DNA of 64,000 bases from assembly GCF_964022235.1 (NCBI RefSeq), contig NZ_CAXHZL010000015.1, positions 1 to 64,000 on the forward strand. Reading direction: 5' to 3'. This document shows positions 35,131-43,840 of the stretch, piece after piece. Source of the DNA: Limimaricola sp964022235. Lineage in GTDB: Bacteria; Pseudomonadota; Alphaproteobacteria; Rhodobacterales; Rhodobacteraceae. Numbering within the stretch: position 1 is the first letter of the stretch; each line of letters starts with the position of its first letter. A model generated the notes under the pieces. That model worked only from the letters and a program-made list of their open reading frames with translations. It was not told where the DNA came from and searched no databases. A program made the translations under genes and the position numbers.

Positions 35131-35157
35131 TTGACCCTCCCATGCTGGGAAGCCCCA
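35131..35157 (+). promoter_or_regulatory. CueR-type promoter/operator for the copper ATPase gene
   Basis: TTGACC (35131-35136) followed by CTCCCATGCTGGGAAGCCCC. The dyad CTCCCA/TGGGAA is centred in a long spacer, as in E. coli copA (TTGACCTTCCCC...GGAAGG). It lies 33 bases before the ATPase ATG and inside the longer open frame, which rules out an earlier start. Confidence 0.8.
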
Positions 35158-35189
35158 AGTTGAGGGGGACTTTTGCGCTGGAGGCTGCA

Positions 35190-37568
35190 ATGTCCGCTCA
35201 CTCTCATCATCATTACCACGACCCTGCGTCGCAGGGCGCCCATGCCCAAGGCCATACCAACGGCGCCACGGAAATGGCTGGCATGGCAACGGACCCGGTC
35301 TGCGGCATGTCCGTCAAAATGGGCGACGATGCCCGGTCGCAGTCATACGCTGGCGAAACCTACTTTTTCTGCTCCGACGGCTGTCAGAAAGAGTTCAGGG
35401 CCGATCCACATTTCTACGCCTCCGGCAACGCTGCGAAGGCCGACAAGCGCGTCCCAGCCGGGACCGAGTGGACCTGCCCGATGCACCCCGAAATCGTGCG
35501 CGACAAGCCCGGATCCTGCCCGATCTGCGGCATGGCGCTGGAGCCGATGGTACCCACTGACGAGCCCAGCGAGGAGCTGGCGGACTTCACCCGCCGGATG
35601 TGGATCAGTGCCGCCGCCGCGGTGCCGTTGGTGATCCTGACCATGGGCGAGATGGTGGCCCTCCCGGTGCGCGACTGGGTCGGGCATCAGGCCGCCGTCT
35701 ACCTCGAATTCCTGCTGGCCACGCCGATTGTGCTCTGGGCGGCGCAGCCGTTCTTCAAGCGCGGCTGGGCAAGTTTCGTCAACCGTTCGCCTAACATGTG
35801 GACATTGATCTCGCTCGGCGTCGGCGCGGCCTACCTCTACTCGCTGGTCGCCACCTTCCTGCCGGGGGTCTTCCCCGAGGCCTATCGCATGGGCCACGGC
35901 ACAGTCGGCACCTACTATGAAGCCGCGGTGGTCATCATCACGCTGATCTTTGTCGGACAGGTGCTGGAACTACGCGCCCGCGAACGCACCGGCGACGCGA
36001 TCCGCGCGCTGATGGACCTTGCCCCCAAGACGGCGCGGCGCATCATGCCGGACGGCACGGAATACGACGCGCCATTGGAGAACATCGTCGAAGGCGACCT
36101 GCTGCGCGTCCGTCCGGGCGACGCCGTGCCGGTGGATGGCGAAGTGGTCGAGGGCCGTTCGTCGGTGGACGAGTCGATGCTGACGGGCGAGCCGGTCCCG
36201 GTCGAGAAGACCGAGGGCGACCGAGTGACCGGCGGCACGCTCAACAAGAACGGCACGCTGGCGATCCGGGCCACCCAAGTGGGGGCCGACACCGTGCTGT
36301 CGCAGATCGTCGACATGGTGGCGGGCGCGCGGCGGTCTCGCGCTCCGATCCAGGGGTTGGCCGACAAGGTGTCGTCGATCTTCGTGCCGACGGTGGTGCT
36401 GATTGCCATCGCGGCCTTCCTGTCATGGCTGTTCCTCGCGCCCGACCCGGCGCTGGTCTTCGCCGTGGCCTCGGCGGTCTCGGTACTGATCATCGCCTGT
36501 CCCTGTGCTTTGGGTCTCGCCACGCCGATCTCGATCACCACGGCAGCGGGCCGGGGTGCGCAGGCGGGGGTGCTGATTAAGGACGCCGAGGCGCTCGAGC
36601 GCATGGCGCGAGTCGACACGCTGGTCGTGGACAAGACCGGCACGCTGACCGAAGGCAAGCCCAAGCTGACCGACGTGGTGGCCCTGGGTGACCTGGGTGA
36701 GAACGACGTGCTCGCACTCGCCGCCGCGTTGGAGCGCGGGTCCGAGCACCCGCTGGCGGAGGCCATCGTCGCAGGCGCCATGCTGCGCGGCGTAGCGATG
36801 GATAAGGCCGAGGACTTCGAGGCGGTGACCGGCAAGGGCGTGACCGGCAGGGTCGGCACGCGCCGCGTCGCGCTCGGCAACGCGTCGATGATGGCCGAAA
36901 CCGGGGTTGCCACCGAACCGGCCGATGTCCGCGCCGACGCGCTGCGCGGTGACGGCAAGACGGCGATGTTCGTCGCGGTCGATGGCGCTTTGGCCGGGCT
37001 GGTCGCCGTGGCAGACCCGATCAAGGCGACGACAGAAGCCGCGATCCAGGCGCTGCACGCGCAAGGACTGCGGGTGATCATGGCAACGGGCGACAACCAG
37101 CGCACCGCCGAGGCGGTGGCCAAGAGGCTCGGTATCGACGAAGTGCGTGCGGGTGTACTGCCGGCCGACAAGAAGGCGCTGATCGACGAGTTGCATGCCA
37201 AGGGTCACCGTGTTGCCATGGCTGGCGATGGGGTCAACGACGCGCCGGCGCTGGCGGCGGCGGACGTCGGTATCGCTATGGGCACCGGCGCCGATGTCGC
37301 GGTGGAAAGCGCCGGGCTGACGCTGCTGGGCGGAGACCTGACCGGCATCGTCCGCGCCCGCAAATTGGCCAAGGCGACGCTGCGCAACATCAAGCAGAAC
37401 CTGTTCTTCGCCTTCGTCTACAACGCCGCCGGGGTGCCGGTGGCGGCGGGCGTGCTCTATCCGGTCTTCGGTGTGCTCCTGTCGCCGATGATCGCCGCCG
37501 CCGCGATGTCGCTGTCCTCGGTTTCGGTGATCGCCAATGCGTTGCGGCTGCGCCGCCTGAACCTCTGA
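35190..37568 (+). CDS. copA: Copper-exporting P1B-type ATPase with YHS and HMBD domains
   Basis: A 792-residue P-type ATPase. The N-terminus is His-rich (SAHSHHHYHDPASQGAHAQG), then a YHS-type unit (TDPVCGM ... YFFCSDGCQKEF) and a heavy-metal-binding zinc-ribbon-like domain (WTCPMHPEIVRDKPGSCPIC then GMALEP); no classic GMTCxxC HMA domain is present. The core is complete: Cys437-Pro-Cys439 (IACPCALGLATP), phosphorylated Asp481 (DKTGTLTEGKP), SEHPLAEAI, TGE in SMLTGEPVPVEK, and MAGDGVNDAPALAAADVGIA. It exports Cu+ from the cytoplasm. GGAGG stands just before ATG 35190. Confidence 0.93.
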   Translation: MSAHSHHHYHDPASQGAHAQGHTNGATEMAGMATDPVCGMSVKMGDDARSQSYAGETYFFCSDGCQKEFRADPHFYASGNAAKADKRVPAGTEWTCPMHPEIVRDKPGSCPICGMALEPMVPTDEPSEELADFTRRMWISAAAAVPLVILTMGEMVALPVRDWVGHQAAVYLEFLLATPIVLWAAQPFFKRGWASFVNRSPNMWTLISLGVGAAYLYSLVATFLPGVFPEAYRMGHGTVGTYYEAAVVIITLIFVGQVLELRARERTGDAIRALMDLAPKTARRIMPDGTEYDAPLENIVEGDLLRVRPGDAVPVDGEVVEGRSSVDESMLTGEPVPVEKTEGDRVTGGTLNKNGTLAIRATQVGADTVLSQIVDMVAGARRSRAPIQGLADKVSSIFVPTVVLIAIAAFLSWLFLAPDPALVFAVASAVSVLIIACPCALGLATPISITTAAGRGAQAGVLIKDAEALERMARVDTLVVDKTGTLTEGKPKLTDVVALGDLGENDVLALAAALERGSEHPLAEAIVAGAMLRGVAMDKAEDFEAVTGKGVTGRVGTRRVALGNASMMAETGVATEPADVRADALRGDGKTAMFVAVDGALAGLVAVADPIKATTEAAIQALHAQGLRVIMATGDNQRTAEAVAKRLGIDEVRAGVLPADKKALIDELHAKGHRVAMAGDGVNDAPALAAADVGIAMGTGADVAVESAGLTLLGGDLTGIVRARKLAKATLRNIKQNLFFAFVYNAAGVPVAAGVLYPVFGVLLSPMIAAAAMSLSSVSVIANALRLRRLNL

Positions 37569-37689
37569 AGGAAGAACCGAGAGGCCCCAATCGCCCCGCC
37601 GTTCCTTCCTGCAAACCTCGGGGTGCGCGATGGCGCTCCCGGGGTTGGCCCCTGCCCGACCGCGCGGCGCAGTTTCGACTTCGCGCCGC

Positions 37690-38289
37690 GCCTAGGCACC
37701 TTCTGGATGCACCGACACGTCCCGGCGCAGGAGATCGACCTGATCACAGCCCCCTGATCGCACACGACGCCGAAGTTACGACCGCCGACTGGCAAGAGGT
37801 CGTGCCCTTCTTGCGGGACTTTTCGTTCAAGACCGGAGCGGAAATGCTGGCCGAGATCATCAAGGGTATGGCGATGCCGCATGACGAAGGGCGCCACGGC
37901 AGTCATGCAACTGAAGCCTTCCCGCGCCGCATGACGGGCCAGTACGCCTTGGATCCCATGCCGATGGCGCATGGTGCGGTAATCACGACATGGAGATAGA
38001 CCTGAACGACTACGAATTCGACGCCCATCGCCGCGCTTTCCGATGAGCGCGTCGAGATGACCTTCCACAACGCGTCGATGATGGCGCACACGATGCAGCT
38101 TCACGACCATGCCTTTCAGGTAGTCGAGATGAACGGCCAGCGCTTCGCGACACCGTGGAGGTGGCGCCGATGGCCAGCGTCGCGGTGATTTTCGACGCAG
38201 GCGAAGCGGCGCCGTGGATGCCGCCCTGCCATCGCATGGCCCATATGGCGACCGGTCCGATGACCGAACTGGGTGTACGCTTCGCTTAA
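37690..38289 (+). pseudogene. Multicopper oxidase pseudogene (CopA/CumA type)
   Basis: Pieces of a periplasmic multicopper oxidase are readable in three frames. First GTFWMHRHVPAQEIDLITAP then a stop (37695-37757); next LIAHDAEVTTADWQEVVPFL then RDFSFKTGAEMLAEII (to 37999); next MEIDLNDYEFDA; and finally LSDERVEMTFHNASMMAHTM then QLHDHAFQVVEMNGQRFA, shifted again into DTVEVAPMASVAVIFDAGEA and CHRMAHMATGPMTELGVRFA (stop 38289). Several frameshifts are needed, and about a third of the enzyme between its second and third cupredoxin domains is deleted. The HxH and CHxxxHM copper motifs are recognisable, the first H altered (LHDH). It would have oxidised periplasmic Cu+, fitting the copper cassette. 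Confidence 0.8.
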
Positions 38290-38597
38290 AGAAGTTCCAG
38301 CACGCCCTGACTTGGTCTGACCAACGCTCCCTCGGCCTCGAACGTGGAAAGAATTAGGGGGGTCCACGAATCGTATGGGTCCGCTGTGCGGACGGAGCAG
38401 ACCTCCGCTGCTTCAGCATGGTGGCCACCGCACCTGTGAGAACCTCTCGGAGAAAGGGCGGAGAGTGTACGTAAGCTACGAGAGGTCGCTACGGCGTCTA
38501 TTGACCAATCGATGACTGGTTGGTCATGGCGGATGAAGGAAAGGTGCGCCGCGTGCGACGCACCCCCCAAGCAGAACAGGCTCCACGGTTTCGGTAG
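38290..38597. other. Intergenic region with an inverted repeat
   Basis: About 300 bases without a gene, with lower GC than the flanks. TGACCAA (38502-38508) and TTGGTCA (38520-38526) form an inverted repeat with an 11-base spacer, a possible regulator site of unknown purpose. It lies downstream of both flanking coding regions, so its role is unclear. Confidence 0.4.
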
Positions 38598-40574
38598 TTA
38601 TCCTATCCGGCCACCGTCCTGTTTCTGGATCACGACCACGGCGGGGCGTGGCGGCATGCCATCCGTGAAGTCAGGCCAACGGGTCGAGGGGCTGTCGAAG
38701 GTAGAGCCGTCGCCCGGATGCTGGACCGCGAGGAACAGGGACTGATCATCGTTGACGAACCACGGGCCGCACATCTCCGCCCCCACCGGCACGCGGAAGA
38801 AATGCTTCGACGTGCCGCGCAGTTCGCCCTCGGTTTCCATCGCCCAGAGGCCGTCGGCGCGCCCGGTGTCCTCGGCCGAATTTCCATCGGTCGCGATCCA
38901 GAGCCGGCCCGCCGCGTCGACCGCGCAGTTGTCGGGCATGCCGAACCAGCCATGTTCGCTCGTCGCCGGCGAGAAGGTCGCGCCCACTGCCTCGACCGAG
39001 GGGTCGCCGCACTTGACGAGGATCTCCCACGGCATGGTGTCCGCCGCGAAATCGCCCTCCGGCGCGGTGATTTCGATGATGTGGCCGAAGGCGTTTTCGG
39101 CGCGCGGGTTGGCCGCGTTCTCGTCGCCCGGCTTGCGGCGCGTGTTATTGGTCAGCATCACGTAGATCTTGCCGGTCTGCTCGTTCGGCTCGACGTCCTC
39201 GGGACGGTCCATCGGCGTCGCCTCGAGGAAGTCCGCGGCCCGCCGGGTCTGGATCAGCACGTCGCCCTGGTCGGCAAAGCCGTTCTCGGCGGTCAGCGGG
39301 CCCTCGCCATGGATCAGCGGCAGCCATGTCACGGTGCCGTCCGCGTCGAAGCGCGCAACCGAGAGCGTGCCGCGATCGAGGATATTGGGGTCCGGGTTCG
39401 CCGGGTCATGCGCGGCCTCGGTGACGAAGCGATAGACGTAGTCGAACCGCTCGTCGTCGCCCATGAACAGCGCGATCCGGCCATCGCCGTTGACCGCCGG
39501 CATGGCGCCTTCGTGCTTCATGCGCCCCAGCGCCGTGCGCTTGACCGGGGTCGAGTTCGGGGCGGACGGGTCAACCTCGACGATCCAGCCGTGCCGGTTC
39601 GGCTCGTTCGGCTCCTTGTCGATGTTGAAGCGGTCGTCGAACTTGCCCCAGGCATACCACTTGCCCGGCACGCCGTAGCGGGCGTTGAGGATCGTTGCCG
39701 GATCGTCCGAGGTTTCGGTCGAGGGCGGCTCTTGGGCGTCGCTCCAGAAGTAGCCGTTGAAGTTCTCCTCGGCCATCAGCCAGGTGCCCCAGGGCGTGAT
39801 GCCGCCGGCGCAGTTGTTGAAGGTGCCAAGCACGTCGGTCCCGGCCGGGTCGGCCCCGGTCTGCATCTTCGCGTGACCGGCCGCGGGGCCGGAGATTTTC
39901 ATCGGCGTATCGGCGGTGATCCGGCGGTTGTAGGTCGAATCGCGCACCACCGACCACTTGCCGTCCTCGCCGCGCCGGATCTCGATGACGCTGCCGCCAT
40001 GCGCGGCCTTCTCGATATTGACCAGTTCCTCGGTTATCTGCGCGAACTCGGCGTCGTCCTGGATGCCGAGACCCGGGAACATCAGTTCCTCATTGGTGTA
40101 TTCGTGGTGGTTCACGAGCAGCAGCCGGTCCGGATCGTCCGGGGCCTCGGGATGCGGCACCGTCCCGATGAAGTCCGAGTTGTAGCCGAACTGCTGGTTC
40201 TGCGCCTCGGCGGTCTGGTTGTCGACGTCGAACTCTGGCGCGCCGGGCAGGACCGGATCGCCCCAGCGGATCAGCACATCGGCGTCGTAGCCCTCGGCCA
40301 CGACCATGTCCTCGCTGACGCCGGCTTCGATCTCGGTGAAGTCGAAGCTGCTCGCCTCCGCCTGCGCGTGGGCACGGCTGGCGGCCAATGCCATCGGGCT
40401 GACCGTGGCCGCGATGGCGGTGAATCCCAACGCGCCCTTCATCAGATCCCGCCGCCCCATGCGAGCGGCGATGACGTCGCCAATCGTTGGGGCATTGGAC
40501 GTGTTGACGCCCTTGTCATCGGCTGCGTCAAAACGCTGAGAGCGGTTCAGTGGATCGAAAATGGTGAATTTCAT
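38598..40574 (-). CDS. phoX: PhoX-family alkaline phosphatase (DUF839), Tat-exported
   Basis: A 658-residue protein of the PhoX family, Ca2+/Fe3+-dependent phosphatases of marine bacteria. The Tat motif is GRRDLMKGALGFTA (residues 40-53), followed by a hydrophobic stretch and ASRAHA cleavage. Family segments: FGYNSDFIGTVPHPE, LLLVNHHEYTNEELMFPGL, GTFNNCAGGITPWGTWLMAE then ENFNGYF, and GKWYAWGKFDDRF. Others are DGRIALFMGDDERFDYVYRF and RLWIATDGNS. NCAGGxTPWGTWLxxEE includes the active-site cysteine/tryptophan region. It releases phosphate from organic esters outside the cytoplasm. It is a single gene, with its promoter in the 216-base gap shared with the divergent histidine kinase. Confidence 0.9.
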   Translation of the reverse strand: MKFTIFDPLNRSQRFDAADDKGVNTSNAPTIGDVIAARMGRRDLMKGALGFTAIAATVSPMALAASRAHAQAEASSFDFTEIEAGVSEDMVVAEGYDADVLIRWGDPVLPGAPEFDVDNQTAEAQNQQFGYNSDFIGTVPHPEAPDDPDRLLLVNHHEYTNEELMFPGLGIQDDAEFAQITEELVNIEKAAHGGSVIEIRRGEDGKWSVVRDSTYNRRITADTPMKISGPAAGHAKMQTGADPAGTDVLGTFNNCAGGITPWGTWLMAEENFNGYFWSDAQEPPSTETSDDPATILNARYGVPGKWYAWGKFDDRFNIDKEPNEPNRHGWIVEVDPSAPNSTPVKRTALGRMKHEGAMPAVNGDGRIALFMGDDERFDYVYRFVTEAAHDPANPDPNILDRGTLSVARFDADGTVTWLPLIHGEGPLTAENGFADQGDVLIQTRRAADFLEATPMDRPEDVEPNEQTGKIYVMLTNNTRRKPGDENAANPRAENAFGHIIEITAPEGDFAADTMPWEILVKCGDPSVEAVGATFSPATSEHGWFGMPDNCAVDAAGRLWIATDGNSAEDTGRADGLWAMETEGELRGTSKHFFRVPVGAEMCGPWFVNDDQSLFLAVQHPGDGSTFDSPSTRWPDFTDGMPPRPAVVVIQKQDGGRIG

Positions 40575-40790
40575 GATCTTTCCTCCCTTACCTGGTCACA
40601 CCACCAGATGGCGCCGATCTTGGCACCGGTGGCGCACGTTGCAACCTTAAGATTGAGACGGCGAAGGCTTCCTCCTCTCGCCCTCCTCCCCGGATGCCAC
40701 GCTGTTCGGTTACTGGGATGGCGCGTGGCATTGTCCTTGCTGATTGGTACAACGGTGATATCGAGAGCATTAACCGATACGGGGGTCAGA

Positions 40791-42032
40791 ATGAGCGACA
40801 GGTTGATGCGGAAGGCAATCATCCAAGATCATGCCGCCTTTCTGGCGGGAGACCATGACTTCCAAGCCGATATCCGGATGCTCGCGAACAGTGACCTCGT
40901 TGGCACCATCCTCGAAACGGTCATGCTTGCCACGAACATGCGCTTTGCGGCCGTCGCGCGGGTAACGGCGGATCGCTGGGTCGCCTGTCGGACAGTGGAC
41001 GAGGTCAATTTCGGTTTGGCCGAGGGTGATGAGATCGAGATCCAGTCGACCTTCTGTCAGTCGGTCCGGGAAACTTCGAAGAAAGTGCTATTCAACGACG
41101 TCGCCACCGACGATGTTTTTGGCAACCATCCGATCGCGACCAAATTCGGCATCGTGAGCTACGCCTCGATCCCGATCCATCGCAGCGATGGGAGCTTCTT
41201 CGGCACGCTCTGCGCAATCGACACGGAGCCGCGCGATGTGAAGCACCCGCGCGCGGTGGCAATGCTGGAGATGTTCGCGGACGTCATCGGACGAAGCCTT
41301 GAAACGGAAGAACGGCTTGAGGCGCAGGAACGCCTGGTCGCGCAGGAGCGCGAAATATCCCGTATCCAAGAAGAATTCGTAGCTGTTCTCGGCCATGACT
41401 TGCGCAACCCTGTCGCGGCGCTCGGTGCCGGTTTTCGTCAATTAGACAAGGAGCCCCTGACCGACAGGGCGCGAAAGATCCTGCCTTTGATGCGCTCCTC
41501 CCTGCATCGCATGAACGATCTGATCGACAACATCATGCTACACGCCAAGGCCCGGCTGGGCGGTGGCATTCGCGTTTGTGCCACACCGGACGCACCCTTG
41601 GCGGAGGCCATCACCCAAGTCGTCGAGGAGGTCCGCGCAGCGTCTCCGGAGCATGAGATCCTGCTCAATCTGTCATTCGACCGACCTGTCAGTTGCGACG
41701 CGCCCCGCGTTGCGCAGGCGATCTCGAACCTGCTGTCGAATGCCGTTCGTCATGGAACACCCGGCGCGCCCATCGAGGTGCGGGGTTCGATCAGCGCGCG
41801 TGAAATCGAGCTCAGTGTTGCCAATCAAGGCGAGGCCGTGCCCGACGAACTGCGGCAAGATCTGTTCCAGCCGTTTCGGCGCGGCGCTCAAACCAACGGA
41901 GAGGGCTTGGGACTCGGTCTCTACATCGCTTCCTCCATCGCCATGGCACATAACGGTCGGATCGAAGTGACATGCGCGAGCGGAACCACCACCTTCGCTT
42001 TCAAGGTGCCTGTCTTGGTATCAGCCGCGTGA
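40791..42032 (+). CDS. GAF-domain sensor histidine kinase
   Basis: A 413-residue soluble kinase. Residues about 25-175 are a GAF domain (ETVMLATNMRFAAVARVTAD, FCQSVRETSKKVLFNDVATD, SYASIPIHRSDGSFFGTLCA). A short coiled coil rich in EAQERL follows, then the HisKA part with the H-box EFVAVLGHDLRNPVAALGAG, the N-box ISNLLSNAVRHGTPGAPIEV and the G-box GEGLGLGLYIASSIA. The HDLRNP form is typical of this cytoplasmic GAF kinase family. No response regulator is adjacent. ATG 40791 follows GGGGGTCAGA; the very long open frame upstream is a shadow of phoX. Confidence 0.9.
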   Translation: MSDRLMRKAIIQDHAAFLAGDHDFQADIRMLANSDLVGTILETVMLATNMRFAAVARVTADRWVACRTVDEVNFGLAEGDEIEIQSTFCQSVRETSKKVLFNDVATDDVFGNHPIATKFGIVSYASIPIHRSDGSFFGTLCAIDTEPRDVKHPRAVAMLEMFADVIGRSLETEERLEAQERLVAQEREISRIQEEFVAVLGHDLRNPVAALGAGFRQLDKEPLTDRARKILPLMRSSLHRMNDLIDNIMLHAKARLGGGIRVCATPDAPLAEAITQVVEEVRAASPEHEILLNLSFDRPVSCDAPRVAQAISNLLSNAVRHGTPGAPIEVRGSISAREIELSVANQGEAVPDELRQDLFQPFRRGAQTNGEGLGLGLYIASSIAMAHNGRIEVTCASGTTTFAFKVPVLVSAA

Positions 42033-42485
42033 TCCCATCCAAGAATGCGGCATTCGGGCTGCCCCGTGGACGTTAAACGGCGCGTCCGCGACAAGCTGTA
42101 TGGTAGAGGAGCGCGCTACCGAGTGCCCATTGAAGGTCTGCTTCGGGGCATGTCTTTCGTCCTTCGGTGCCTTTGGTGCCCTTCAAGTGCAAAGGCGGTC
42201 ACCAGCAGCACAGGCAGTTTGGGTTCGAAGTACAAACTCAGAGAGCCTCCCGAGAGCAGTCTGCTAGAAATGCTACGCAAATCGGCGCCGAGCAAGCGAG
42301 ACGCCGTGTGTGGCGATATCTTCACTAAGGTTGGTTGCGGGAGCAGGATCTGGTGAAGCACGTACTCTAGGTGAAATCCGAGCCGTCGCGTGATCATCCT
42401 GATGCCCGTCGATGACACCACCGCATAGCACGCTCTGTCGTCGGGAGGGCTTCCCGACGTCAATGTCTTGGTCGCGTCTGGCCTT
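42033..42485. other. 450-base region without a gene; tRNA-Met 3'-end-like sequence at 42332-42349
   Basis: The region has lower GC than its neighbours and I see no supported gene. At 42332-42349 the sequence TGGTTGCGGGAGCAGGAT equals, on the minus strand, ATCCTGCTCCCGCAACCA, which resembles the 3' end of an alphaproteobacterial tRNA-Met including CCA. The rest of a tRNA is absent. A near-identical 18-mer (one difference) lies at 59455-59472 in the same orientation. Confidence 0.45.
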
Positions 42486-43154
42486 TCAACTGGGCGATTT
42501 GATCAGGCGCGCGGGGTTACCGGTATAAATACCTGAGGTTTCAATCGAGCGCAGCACCACTGCGCCAGCTCCGATGAGCGACCCTGGGGCGATTTCCACG
42601 CCGTCTCTGACAATAGCCCCGGCGCCGAGCATCGTCCGTTCTCCGATCCGGCAGTCGCCGGCGATGGTCACGTTCCCGGCCAGATAACAGAAATCGCCCA
42701 CTGCCGTGTGATGCGCGATCGCTGTGCCCGGGTTGATGAGGCAGCCGCAGCCGATGCGGCTGAACACGCCGAGCATGACACCCTCGGCAATCCAGCTGCC
42801 GTCGCCGATAGCAGCATTATTGCGGATCGCACGCGGATCGATGGCTGCGGGCAACTCGTAGCCCATCTCGCGCGCTGCAGCAAAAACGCGCGCCCGGCCA
42901 ATGTTCCGGTCGGCATAGCCAACACAGACGAACATCGCATGGGTCTCGGGAGGGAAGAATTCCTGGACCCGATCGAATGGTACGACGGGCAAACCTTCGA
43001 AGTCTTGGACAGTCGCATGCTCCCGGTCGACGGTCACGGCAACGACCCTGCGGTCCATCACGACGTCCAGGTAATATCTGAGACGTTGCGACATGCTCCC
43101 CAAACCGAATAGCACCACCGGCTTATGCGTCTCGATCATCAAGTGCACTCCCAT
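42486..43154 (-). CDS. NeuD/PglD-type sugar O/N-acetyltransferase
   Basis: A 222-residue protein. The N-terminal Rossmann-like PglD domain (KPVVLFGLGSMSQRLRYYLD, VAVTVDREHATVQDFEGLPV) is followed by left-handed beta-helix hexapeptides (IGDGSWIAEGVMLGVFSRIG, NPGTAIAHHTAVGDFCYLAG with the catalytic His, IGERTMLGAGAIVRDGVEIA, GSLIGAGAVVLRSI). The family acetylates amino-sugars bound to nucleotides. Next to WecE- and WecF-like genes it may acetylate dTDP-4-amino-4,6-dideoxygalactose, the step done by WecD in enterobacteria. It overlaps the wbqC-like gene by 16 bases. Confidence 0.85.
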   Translation of the reverse strand: MGVHLMIETHKPVVLFGLGSMSQRLRYYLDVVMDRRVVAVTVDREHATVQDFEGLPVVPFDRVQEFFPPETHAMFVCVGYADRNIGRARVFAAAREMGYELPAAIDPRAIRNNAAIGDGSWIAEGVMLGVFSRIGCGCLINPGTAIAHHTAVGDFCYLAGNVTIAGDCRIGERTMLGAGAIVRDGVEIAPGSLIGAGAVVLRSIETSGIYTGNPARLIKSPS

Positions 43155-43840
43155 GATCCGCGCAGATGCGATTCCGCCTTCGGTCCCATCATGAACAGCA
43201 AATCGATAATACTGACCCGCGGGTCAAATGGTTCGGCGATCTGCTGGTATTCAGGATATCCAGAGTAATCCATCCAGTCGAGATCAATGCCGGCCGTCTG
43301 CCATGTCTCGGGGCTGATGTAACTCTTGGCGGCAGGACCCGACAGGTACCGGTCGCCCCCCAGATAATGCACGATGTCGACTAGGCGCTGCTCGCGCGTA
43401 CCTCTGATGCCAAGTTCGGAAGCCCGCAGGCATGGAGTCGCGATGCTCAGATACGCCATGAAGTCGCGCGTGAGCGTGATCGTGAAATCGGACAGCCTGT
43501 CGCCCGCCGTCTCGTACCGTTTGTTTAGAATTGCGATGATCTCATCGAAATACGGGGTTCGTTTGTAGGATTGGTTCAGCACGGCCATATGCTTGCGCCG
43601 CCAATCCGAAGCATTATCTATTATAGCTTCATTTATAGTGCGACTTACCGCGCCACTGCGGACTGGAACGGTTAGCCAAGCGGTATCGCCCGTGGACAAT
43701 CGGATCCGGTTCCGGTTGCGCCAGTCCCGAGCGGTGTATTGGACATCGTCGAGAAAAACGAAGACGTCACAACGCGAGATGAAATCGAAATAACCGCGCC
43801 AAGGAAGAAAATTCGGCTGAATGATTCCGACGGTGGTCAT
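43139..43840 (-). CDS. WbqC-like family protein
   Basis: A 233-residue protein with the WbqC signature: VGIIQPNFLPWRGYFDFISR at the start, DVFVFLDDVQYTARDWRNRN, RIRLSTGDTAWLTVPVRSG and YLSGPAAKSYISPETWQTAG. WbqC proteins are found in O-antigen and other surface-sugar clusters and are thought to act in amino-sugar modification, but the reaction is not firmly known. It overlaps the transaminase stop by 4 bases. All genes from 47549 down to 42486 form one minus-strand run. Confidence 0.85.
   Translation of the reverse strand: MTTVGIIQPNFLPWRGYFDFISRCDVFVFLDDVQYTARDWRNRNRIRLSTGDTAWLTVPVRSGAVSRTINEAIIDNASDWRRKHMAVLNQSYKRTPYFDEIIAILNKRYETAGDRLSDFTITLTRDFMAYLSIATPCLRASELGIRGTREQRLVDIVHYLGGDRYLSGPAAKSYISPETWQTAGIDLDWMDYSGYPEYQQIAEPFDPRVSIIDLLFMMGPKAESHLRGSWECT

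Noticed and set aside
38718..40790. Long N-terminal extension of the GAF kinase frame across phoX
   Set aside because: The frame is open by base composition alone. The strong ATG at 40791 with GGGGGTCAGA and the start of the GAF domain fix the real start.
42332..42349. A complete tRNA gene
   Set aside because: Only an 18-base acceptor-like end is present; no anticodon arm, D arm or paired 5' acceptor strand can be found next to it.
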